Source: SZUA-430 sp964647355
GTDB taxonomy: Bacteria; Pseudomonadota; Alphaproteobacteria; Micropepsales; Micropepsaceae
DNA: 6,196 bases
Assembly (NCBI GenBank): GCA_964647355.1
Contig: CAZYGK010000172.1
Coordinates: 1 to 6,196 of the forward strand
Direction of reading: 5' to 3'
Shown: in pieces, positions 1-5,336 of the stretch
Layout: every line of letters starts with the position of its first letter
Position numbering within the stretch: the stretch's first letter is position 1
The notes under the pieces: model-generated
The model's database searches: none
The model's input: the letters and a program-made list of their open reading frames with translations, nothing else
Told to the model about the DNA's origin: nothing
Program-made: the position numbers and the translations under genes

Positions 1-1753
1 TGCGCTCGTCGTCGAAGAACATGTGCTCCGTGCGGCACAGGCCGATGCCCTCCGCACCGAATTCGCGGGCGTGCTTGGCGTCGGCGGGGGTTTCGGCGTT
101 GGCGCGGACCTTCATGCGGCGCACCGCGTCGGCCCAGCCCATCAGCGTCGCGAAGTCGCCGGAGAGCTCGGGCTGGATCATTGCGACCCTGCCCTTCATG
201 ACCTGGCCGGTGGAGCCGTCGATGGTGACGATCTCGCCCTTTTTGATCGTTTGGCCGGTCGCCGTGAACAGCTGCTTGCCGTAGTCGATGCGTAGGCCGC
301 CGGCGCCGGAGACGCAGGGGCGGCCCATGCCGCGGGCGACGACGGCTGCGTGGCTCGTCATGCCGCCGCGGGCGGTGAGGATGCCGCGGGCGGCGTGCAT
401 GCCGTGGATGTCTTCGGGGCTGGTCTCGACGCGGACCAGGATGACGTCGTGGCCTTCGCCCGCGAGGCGTTCGGCCTCGCCCGCGTCGAACACCACTTCG
501 CCCGACGCCGCGCCTGGGGACGCGGGCAGACCGGTCGCCAGCACCACGCGGTGCGCCTTCGGGTCCAGCGTCGGGTGCAGAAGCTGGTCGAGCGAGGCGG
601 GGTCGATGCGCTTGATCGCCTCTTCCTTCGTCAACTTGCCTTCGTGCGCGAGGTCGACGGCGATTTTGAGCGCGGCCTTCGCGGTGCGCTTGCCGTTACG
701 GGTTTGCAGCATCCAGAGGCGGCCCTTTTCGACCGTGAACTCGATGTCCTGCATGTCGCGATAGTGGGCTTCGAGCTTCTGCACATAACCCACGAACTCG
801 GCGTATTCTTTGGGCATGCGCTCTTCGAGCGAGGGGTCCTTACCACCCGCGGCATCGCGCTCGCGCTTGGTCAACGGCTGGGGCGTGCGGATGCCGGCGA
901 CCACGTCTTCGCCCTGGGCGTTGACGAGGAACTCGCCGTAAAGCGCTGCTTCGCCTGTGGACGGATTGCGCGTGAAGGCGACGCCGGTCGCGCTGTCGTC
1001 GCCCATGTTGCCGAACACCATCGCTTGGATGTTCACGGCCGTGCCCCAGCTGTCGGGAATATTGTGCAGGCGGCGGTAGGTGTTCGCGCGCGCGTTCTGC
1101 CAGGAGCCAAAGACGGCGCCGATCGCGCCCCAGAGCTGCACATGCGGGTCCTGTGGAAAAGGTTGCCCGAGTTCTTCTTCGACTTTGGCTTTGTAGAGAT
1201 CGACCAGTTTGATCCAGCCGGCTGCGTCGATGTCGGTGTCGAGCGCGAGGTCGTTCTCGTCCTTGTAGTAACCCAAGATCTCTTCGAAGTGGTCGTGGTC
1301 GACCCCTAAGACGACGTCGCCATACATGGAGATGAAGCGGCGGTAGCTGTCGTAGGCGAAACGTTCGTTGCCGGTCTCGCGGGCGATGGCTTTCGCGGTC
1401 TCGTCGTTCAGGCCAAGGTTCAGGACTGTGTCCATCATCCCCGGCATCGAGGCGCGGGCGCCGGAGCGGACGGAGACGAGAAGCGGAGCCTTGGCATCGC
1501 CGAACGTGCGGCCGACCTTCTTGCCGATTTCGCCGAGAGCGGCTTCGACCTGAGCCTTCAATTCGGCGGGGTAAGTCCGGTCATTCGCGTAGTAATGGGT
1601 GCAGACTTCGGTCGTGATCGTGAAGCCCGGCGGAACGGGGAGCCCTAAGTTCGCCATCTCGGCCAGGTTCGCGCCTTTGCCGCCCAGAAGCTCCTTCATT
1701 TTGGCCGCGCCTTCCGCGCTGCCGCCGCCGAAGCCGTAGACCCATTTCGTCAT
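1..1753 (-). CDS. ppdK: Pyruvate, phosphate dikinase (PPDK), 3' end cut off by the window edge
   Basis: This cytosolic enzyme interconverts pyruvate, ATP and phosphate with PEP, AMP and pyrophosphate, linking glycolysis and gluconeogenesis. The reading frame is open from ATG 1753 to the window edge: 584 complete codons of a family length near 880-900, so about 300 C-terminal residues are missing. It starts MTKWVYGFGGG. The N-terminal nucleotide-binding part has GGKGANLAEM (Lys26) and VSVRSGARASMPGMMDT (Arg96). The central swivelling phosphohistidine domain has GGMTSHAAVVARGMG, with catalytic His468 and the neighbouring Thr466 that is the regulatory phosphorylation site in family members. The start of the C-terminal PEP/pyruvate barrel has GIGLCRTEHMFF (Arg574). 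His468 and Arg574 are 106 residues apart, the same spacing as His455 and Arg561 in the well-studied Clostridium symbiosum enzyme. No frame disruption is visible. The Shine-Dalgarno is weak (GGACGGG about 9-15 bases upstream). The identification is secure; the unseen C-terminus cannot be judged. Confidence 0.97.
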   Translation of the reverse strand, partial: MTKWVYGFGGGSAEGAAKMKELLGGKGANLAEMANLGLPVPPGFTITTEVCTHYYANDRTYPAELKAQVEAALGEIGKKVGRTFGDAKAPLLVSVRSGARASMPGMMDTVLNLGLNDETAKAIARETGNERFAYDSYRRFISMYGDVVLGVDHDHFEEILGYYKDENDLALDTDIDAAGWIKLVDLYKAKVEEELGQPFPQDPHVQLWGAIGAVFGSWQNARANTYRRLHNIPDSWGTAVNIQAMVFGNMGDDSATGVAFTRNPSTGEAALYGEFLVNAQGEDVVAGIRTPQPLTKRERDAAGGKDPSLEERMPKEYAEFVGYVQKLEAHYRDMQDIEFTVEKGRLWMLQTRNGKRTAKAALKIAVDLAHEGKLTKEEAIKRIDPASLDQLLHPTLDPKAHRVVLATGLPASPGAASGEVVFDAGEAERLAGEGHDVILVRVETSPEDIHGMHAARGILTARGGMTSHAAVVARGMGRPCVSGAGGLRIDYGKQLFTATGQTIKKGEIVTIDGSTGQVMKGRVAMIQPELSGDFATLMGWADAVRRMKVRANAETPADAKHAREFGAEGIGLCRTEHMFFDDER

Positions 1754-1761
1754 GCGCTTGT

Positions 1762-1785
1762 GCCCGTCCAATAGCGTTCACGGGC
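1762..1785 (-). promoter_or_regulatory. Small hairpin just upstream of the ppdK start
   Basis: GCCCGT and ACGGGC form a perfect 6-bp inverted repeat around a 12-base loop, 8 bases upstream of the ppdK start codon. On the ppdK transcript the 3' arm contains the only purine-rich, Shine-Dalgarno-like stretch (GGACGGG), so folding could hide the ribosome binding site. This is seen in the sequence; a regulatory role is inference, and short GC-rich dyads are common by chance at this base composition. Confidence 0.25.
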
Positions 1786-1880
1786 TACTTCTCATGTGCA
1801 GTGCAGCAAATCAAGCTGTGAGGCCTGGCCCACAAAATGGTTTGATCTTATTCTTCCCAAGGCAACGTCGAAACGAAACC

Positions 1881-2093
1881 ATGAAGCCCGATCCTTCACC
1901 GAGCGCGCAGAAGCAACCGGCTATCTATTGGGTGCTCGTCACGCTCGCGGTTGGCTTGGTTTCGTTGGTCGCAGTTCAGGGCGTTCTGCGCACGCACTTC
2001 GGAATCGACCTCGACCTCATATCGACGAGGTCTGCGGCCCTCGGCGCGATCTTGCTCTCTGCGGCGGCCATCAGCATTTCGCGACGCAAGTGA
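1881..2093 (+). CDS. Small hypothetical membrane protein with two predicted helices (70 aa)
   Basis: I do not recognise the family. The 70-residue product has a short polar N-terminus (MKPDPSPSAQKQ), a hydrophobic segment at about residues 13-35 (rich in V, L, A; contains YWVLV), a polar linker with THFGIDLD (38-45), a second hydrophobic segment at about 46-65, and a basic RRK tail. This is consistent with a two-span inner-membrane protein. It is the only plus-strand gene here. It lies divergent from ppdK (127 bp between start codons) and its stop is 4 bp from the stop of the converging exported-protein gene. The frame stays open upstream to ATG 1752, but ATG 1881 is preferred because the upstream part looks like intergenic DNA and overlaps the ppdK leader. 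No convincing Shine-Dalgarno is seen (AAGG is about 18 bases away), which lowers confidence. GC-rich third codon positions and a clean two-helix pattern favour a real gene. Confidence 0.6.
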   Translation: MKPDPSPSAQKQPAIYWVLVTLAVGLVSLVAVQGVLRTHFGIDLDLISTRSAALGAILLSAAAISISRRK

Positions 2094-2097
2094 TCGC

Positions 2098-2841
2098 CTA
2101 GCGGCCCATGCGCGCGGCGTTGATGCGGGTCATGAGCGCTGCAAACTGGGGTTCGCTCATTGTGCCTTCGCCTTCGATGTGGAGGACCGCGGTGGCGGGG
2201 TCGATGGCGAGTTGGCGGATGTCGATGGTCACACCCTGAAACTCCTTCGGGAGCAGCTTGGCCGCGTCGACGACATGGCGCTTGAAGATGTCCTGACCGA
2301 ATTGGGCGGTGATGGAGTCGCTGAAGCCCGGTGAAAGGCCGTCGATGCGGCACGGCGGGTTCTTTGCGCCTTGAACGTCGATCGTGACCACGGAGCGTTG
2401 TGCGGCAACCGCGATCATGGCGTTGCAGGCGACGTCGGCCGGGTATTCGAGCGGAAGGCCCACGCACATGCGCTTGGCGTAGTGGAAACGCACGTCGTAG
2501 GTGAGCGAGCGCGGGCCAGTGAGCATTGCACTCGCGGATTTGACGCGCACGAGGACGTCGCACGCCTTGTCGCGATTGAGAGCGCGTGCGGACAGCGCCG
2601 GGACATTCGCGAGAACGGTCGCGGCGTTGATATCGGCGACAAGCTCGAGGCGATAGCGGGCGCCGTCAAGCGGCGTCGCGCGCCAGCGTACGGCAGACGG
2701 CAGGTCGAACACGGCGGCGCCGAACTTCGGGCGGGCGACGAAGGTCTTCTCGCCTTCGACCGGTTGCGACGCAGGCGGGGCGGCGGCGGTGAGGACGGCC
2801 GCGCTCAAGGTCAAGACGATGATCGAACCGATGCGCCGCAC
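2098..2841 (-). CDS. Hypothetical exported protein with four cysteines (247 aa)
   Basis: I do not recognise the family. The 247-residue product starts at GTG 2841, chosen because AAGGGAG sits 6 bases upstream and the following residues form a classic signal peptide: basic MRR, hydrophobic IGSIIVLTLSAAVLTAAA, then a likely cleavage near residues 19-21. The mature part begins with a proline/serine-rich stretch and is mixed polar and hydrophobic with no further membrane segment, so a periplasmic or secreted soluble protein is likely. Four cysteines remain in the mature part (Cys94, Cys126, Cys139, Cys164), an even number compatible with two disulphides in the periplasm. There is no lipobox cysteine near the signal cleavage site. 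It lies 69 bp downstream of the outer-membrane-like gene on the same strand, but a weak terminator-like hairpin sits between them, so co-transcription is uncertain. Its stop is 4 bp from the stop of the converging small membrane protein gene. Confidence 0.8.
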   Translation of the reverse strand: MRRIGSIIVLTLSAAVLTAAAPPASQPVEGEKTFVARPKFGAAVFDLPSAVRWRATPLDGARYRLELVADINAATVLANVPALSARALNRDKACDVLVRVKSASAMLTGPRSLTYDVRFHYAKRMCVGLPLEYPADVACNAMIAVAAQRSVVTIDVQGAKNPPCRIDGLSPGFSDSITAQFGQDIFKRHVVDAAKLLPKEFQGVTIDIRQLAIDPATAVLHIEGEGTMSEPQFAALMTRINAARMGR

Positions 2842-2847
2842 GTGCCG

Positions 2848-2854
2848 CTCCCTT
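2848..2854 (-). promoter_or_regulatory. Ribosome binding site that fixes the GTG start of the exported protein
   Basis: AAGGGAG on the minus strand, 6 bases before GTG 2841. It is the best Shine-Dalgarno in the window and decides for the GTG start, which also gives an intact signal peptide. Confidence 0.8.
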
Positions 2855-2881
2855 GGGTGGCACGATAGGTAGCGGGCGGTT

Positions 2882-2910
2882 GGGGCAAAATCAGGGCAGC
2901 AGCCCGCCCC
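2882..2910 (-). terminator. Weak intrinsic-terminator-like structure after the outer-membrane-like gene
   Basis: Immediately after the TAA of the beta-rich protein gene the minus strand reads GGGGC, then GGGC-TGCT-GCCC (4-bp stem, 4-base loop), then TGATTTT, then GCCCC, which can also pair with the leading GGGGC. The T run is short (four) and the inner stem is small, so this is at best a weak terminator or 3' stabilising structure. The sequence GATTTTGCCCC at its end recurs at 6138-6148. Confidence 0.4.
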
Positions 2911-4248
2911 TTACGGCAGTTCGACCGTGACCGCCGCTGTCAGGGTCATCGACGTTTCGCCGGTATAGGCGATATGCGCCGGCGCCACCGGTCCCAACAG
3001 CGGACCTGAGAACGAGCCTACATTGCCGTAGGTCGGGACGTCGCTGTCGTAGGTCAGGCCGCCGGTCAGCGATAGGCGCAGCGGCCCGATCCCAATCTCA
3101 GGGTCGATGCTATAGGCGGCGCCGAGTTCAAACATGCCTTGATATGCCGTCGTCGTATCGTTCTGCAGGAAGGTCATATCGCCGACGATTAGGAGAGCGG
3201 CCGCGGTGCTGCCGTTCGGAGTCACGGCGCTTGATATGCCGTTTTCGGCCATCTCGGTTTTCCGCCGTACAACGCCGCCGCCGACAGCGCCAAAAATATC
3301 GAAGCCGCCACCCGCCGCATAGCTGGCCCGCAAGGCGAAGTTCAGCGCGGCATCGCGGGTGTGCATCCGCCCATTGACCACGCGAAAGGCGCCGATCAAG
3401 GGGTCTTCGAAATCGTTGGCAATGGCTTCCGCTGTGATGAAATCTGCCTGTCTCTCGCCGATTGCTACGGAGACGGATGGCGTCAGCGTCAGCGCGGGCG
3501 AGATCTGGTGATCGCCGGCGAAACCGGCCTCGCCTCGGCGCGCGACGACGCCGTAGGTCGAATAGACTCGCTTTTGTGTGTCGACGGGGTCGCCCATGGT
3601 TTGCACAGCGTTGGCTTGGGCTACCCAAACCCCGCCGATCTGGACGACAGCCAGTGCCGCCGAGGCACCGTTCGCGTCGGCGTCGCAACTGAGGGTGTTG
3701 CCGAAACCGCTATCGTGAAATCCGTTGGACGTGTTTGCGCCGCTCGCGTCCACACACATCAGCCCAACGTCCGGCGCCGGCGTGAACAATCCGATCAACG
3801 CGCTGGAGTCGGCGGCATGATTGAGCGAGCTGGCGAACGCACGCCCGTCCTTGCTGACGCCGGTGAAGTCGAAGGCGGTGAAGATCGTGGGGCCTTGCGT
3901 TCGAGAGATTTTGGCCGCATTCGCCTTCTCATGCTCGTAGCCGCCGAATACGCGCAAGTTCCGCCCGAACCAGGACGGCTCGTCTTCGCCAGCCAGGACA
4001 TAAGAGAGCGTGCCGCCAAAGTGGCGCCCTGCCACCTCTTCGACGATGCCGGCAAACGTGACGGGCGTCCCGTCCACGGCGATGTAGGCGTCGCCCCGCA
4101 CCGGCTCGACGCTCATCTCGACGTAACCCGTCTCGAACGTGAACTGGCCGCGCCCGCCGTCGAAGGCGGCGTGCCCCGCCTGCGGCGCATCGGCGAGTGC
4201 GGGTGCGGCGCAAACGGTGGACAGGAGCAAGAGCGTGCGGCGGTTCAT
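2911..4248 (-). CDS. Secreted beta-rich protein, probable outer-membrane beta-barrel (445 aa)
   Basis: I cannot assign a named family. ATG 4248 is preferred over upstream in-frame starts because it follows GAAGG at 8 bases and begins a clean signal peptide (MNRRTLLLLSTVCAAPALA, cleavage before Asp20). The mature protein of about 426 residues is rich in Gly, Ala, Thr and Ser, with alternating polar/hydrophobic stretches typical of transmembrane beta strands, for example GQFTFETGYVEMSVEP, NLRVFGGYEHE, LNFALRASYAAGGGFDIFG and LRLSLTGGLTYDS. The last strand is MTLTAAVTVELP. It lacks the C-terminal aromatic residue common in Bam substrates, which argues for caution. Cys165 and Cys188 are the only cysteines after the signal peptide and bracket a Gly/Asn/Ser-rich segment, suggesting a disulphide-closed extracellular loop. 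A porin-like or Legionella-OMP-like barrel is possible, but no diagnostic motif is visible. Upstream lies a 349-bp non-coding region, so it probably has its own promoter. Confidence 0.75.
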   Translation of the reverse strand: MNRRTLLLLSTVCAAPALADAPQAGHAAFDGGRGQFTFETGYVEMSVEPVRGDAYIAVDGTPVTFAGIVEEVAGRHFGGTLSYVLAGEDEPSWFGRNLRVFGGYEHEKANAAKISRTQGPTIFTAFDFTGVSKDGRAFASSLNHAADSSALIGLFTPAPDVGLMCVDASGANTSNGFHDSGFGNTLSCDADANGASAALAVVQIGGVWVAQANAVQTMGDPVDTQKRVYSTYGVVARRGEAGFAGDHQISPALTLTPSVSVAIGERQADFITAEAIANDFEDPLIGAFRVVNGRMHTRDAALNFALRASYAAGGGFDIFGAVGGGVVRRKTEMAENGISSAVTPNGSTAAALLIVGDMTFLQNDTTTAYQGMFELGAAYSIDPEIGIGPLRLSLTGGLTYDSDVPTYGNVGSFSGPLLGPVAPAHIAYTGETSMTLTAAVTVELP

Positions 4249-4256
4249 AAGCAAAG

Positions 4257-4261
4257 CCTTC
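4257..4261 (-). promoter_or_regulatory. Ribosome binding site for the beta-barrel-like gene
   Basis: GAAGG on the minus strand, 8 bases upstream of ATG 4248. It supports this start over the upstream in-frame start at 4464, whose extra 72 residues are Arg/Ala-rich, contain no membrane or signal segment and would bury the signal peptide. Confidence 0.65.
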
Positions 4262-4529
4262 GCGTTGTTTGCGCGAACCCTGCCACATGAATTTCGCTCT
4301 TCAACGAATTTTGTTCGCCTTGCGGTTCGAGGCCTCGCGCCTGGGGAGCGCATGCAACAAGCGCACGCGGCGTTCGCGAATGTGCTTGGGCGCCACCGAC
4401 TGTGCGCCCGGCGCCGGCCGCGCGAGCAGCCGCCGTCACTGTCATTGCACCAACTATGTCTCAAGCGAAGTGACGGATCGGCGGACCGGGAAGCTCAACA
4501 CCGGCGCGCTCGCGTTGACTCAGGTTTTT

Positions 4530-4551
4530 TCAAGCGTCAGCGCTTGACGCT
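4530..4551. repeat. Two overlapping, mutually exclusive 7-bp inverted repeats
   Basis: AGCGTCA (4533-4539) is the reverse complement of TGACGCT (4545-4551) with a 5-base loop. TCAAGCG (4530-4536) is the reverse complement of CGCTTGA (4541-4547) with a 4-base loop. The two foldings share bases, so only one can form at a time. It lies 46 bases after the exporter stop. On the exporter transcript an A run, not a U run, follows the hairpin, so it is not a canonical intrinsic terminator in that direction; on the plus strand the T run precedes the hairpin. Confidence 0.5.
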
Positions 4552-4597
4552 AACGAATCGGAAAGCGGTCTTTGCTTTGAGCTGCATGCGGCACCCG

Positions 4598-5212
4598 TCA
4601 GGGCTTGCGCGCGAGAGCGAGGCCTAGGCCGGCGCCGAGCAGGACGCCGGCAGTGATTCGGTTCGTCCATTTGCCGAGGCGGGCGAAGAGGCCGCGGGCG
4701 CGGCTCGCGAGCAGAGCCCAGCACGCGTCGATCGCGGCGGCAACGACAAAGAACGTGAGCGAGAGGATCGCAAGCTGACCCATCGCGGCCGCCTGCGGAT
4801 CGACGAACTGAGGCAGGAAGGCGCCGAAGAACAACAACGTCTTCGGATTGGTGAGCGAGACGAGCACGCCGCGCGCGTAGATCGCGCGGGCCGACTTCGG
4901 CTGCGGCGGCGTTTCCCCGAGTTCCACTACCGGCGCGCGCCAGGCTTGGATGCCGAGGTAGACGAGATAGGCAACGCCGATCCAGCGCAGGACCTCGAAC
5001 CACTCAGCCATGAAGCTCAAGACCGCGGAGAGGCCGAGCGTGGTTACGGCCAGCTGCGGGATCATCGCGCTCGACGTGCCCGCTACTGTGAGCAGACCAT
5101 AGCGCGGGCCGTAGCTCACCGCATTCGCAACGATCACGGCGACGTTCGGGCCTGGCATCACAGCAAGCGCGACCGAGGCGGCGACGAAGGCGAGGTAGAG
5201 TTCGAGTGTCAT
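4598..5212 (-). CDS. LysE/RhtB-family amino-acid or small-molecule exporter (204 aa)
   Basis: This is an inner-membrane exporter of the LysE/RhtB superfamily, whose members expel amino acids such as lysine, homoserine, threonine or leucine by proton antiport. The length of 204 residues is typical. Family marks are the N-terminal helix ending in AVMPGPNVAVIVANA (MPGPN at 19-23), then YGPRYGL (34-40), hydrophobic segments at about 41-67 and 74-90, the conserved SLTNPKTLLFFGAFLPQF (119-136), and C-terminal helices at about 146-168 and 184-201. The linker 91-113 is polar, as expected for the cytoplasmic loop between helices 3 and 4. The substrate cannot be read from the sequence. ATG 5212 is the family-consistent start; the Shine-Dalgarno is poor (GTGAG about 9 bases away) and only 15 bases separate the start from a large inverted repeat. 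It lies downstream of, and in the same direction as, the TipAS-type regulator, so co-transcription and control by it are plausible inferences. Confidence 0.93.
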   Translation of the reverse strand: MTLELYLAFVAASVALAVMPGPNVAVIVANAVSYGPRYGLLTVAGTSSAMIPQLAVTTLGLSAVLSFMAEWFEVLRWIGVAYLVYLGIQAWRAPVVELGETPPQPKSARAIYARGVLVSLTNPKTLLFFGAFLPQFVDPQAAAMGQLAILSLTFFVVAAAIDACWALLASRARGLFARLGKWTNRITAGVLLGAGLGLALARKP

Positions 5213-5227
5213 ACGGCGTGCTCACTG

Positions 5228-5332
5228 CCTGGGACCGCGGGCGTCCTCGCCCGCTCTTTCGGCTACTCTACTTCAGCTACCATGGCGTTGGAAACGCTGT
5301 TAAGAGCGGGCGAGGACGCCCGCGGTCCCAGG
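5228..5332. repeat. REPIN-like element: perfect 31-bp inverted repeat around a 43-bp spacer
   Basis: Bases 5228-5258 and 5302-5332 are perfect reverse complements (31/31). Each arm is itself a hairpin: GCGGGCG-TCCT-CGCCCGC (5237-5254; mirror 5306-5323), preceded by the tetranucleotide GGAC (5232-5235; mirror GTCC 5325-5328). REP elements mobilised by REP-associated tyrosine transposases (RAYTs) are short palindromes preceded by a conserved GTAG-like or GGAC tetranucleotide, and REPINs are two such REPs in inverted orientation about 100 bp long overall; this 105-bp element fits. The spacer is lower in GC and holds a small hairpin (GCGTT-GGA-AACGC, 5285-5297). The element starts 15 bp upstream of the exporter and ends 4 bp after the regulator stop. 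Only one copy is in the window, and no RAYT gene is present here. Confidence 0.8.
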
Positions 5333-5336
5333 AAAG

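Larger units (their letters stand above)
4249..4597. other. 349-bp non-coding region between the exporter and beta-barrel-like genes
   Basis: No convincing gene is seen on either strand; the open frames crossing it are Arg/Ser-rich shadows. It should hold the promoter of the beta-barrel-like gene on the minus strand, and a relatively A/T-rich patch around 4287-4313 (minus strand GAACAAAATTCGTTGAAG) is the most promoter-like part, though no confident -35/-10 pair can be named. At its right end is a pair of overlapping inverted repeats (4530-4551). No tRNA cloverleaf or known riboswitch core was recognised by eye. Confidence 0.6.

Noticed and set aside
350..1309. Long plus-strand open frame of 319 codons
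   Set aside because: It lies antisense within ppdK, whose conserved motifs are unambiguous. The product is Arg/Val/Ala/His-rich with no recognisable domain, a typical shadow of high-GC coding DNA.
1976..2563. Minus-strand open frame of 195 codons overlapping the exported protein gene
   Set aside because: It is an Arg/His/Pro-rich alternate frame of the exported protein gene and lacks a family signature.
3361..4290. Plus-strand open frame of 309 codons
   Set aside because: It is antisense to the beta-barrel-like gene, which has a signal peptide and Shine-Dalgarno. The plus-strand product has shadow-like Arg/Gly/Val composition.
4249..4464. 72-residue N-terminal extension of the beta-barrel-like protein
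   Set aside because: The extension is Arg/Ala/Cys-rich, contains no signal sequence, and would bury the clean signal peptide that begins at 4248 after a good Shine-Dalgarno.
4249..4597. Possible tRNA, riboswitch or small-RNA gene in the gap
   Set aside because: No cloverleaf, T-loop GTTCRA context or conserved riboswitch core could be found by eye on either strand.
5228..5332. Reading the inverted repeat as a standard intrinsic terminator
   Set aside because: The stem is very long with a 43-base spacer, no T run follows it on either strand, and each arm has internal REP structure; a REPIN explains it better, though it could still affect transcription.
5228..5332. Insertion-sequence remnant or MITE with target-site duplication
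   Set aside because: No direct repeat flanks the element (adjoining bases are TG on the left and AA on the right) and there is no transposase; the GGAC-hairpin arms match REP structure more closely.
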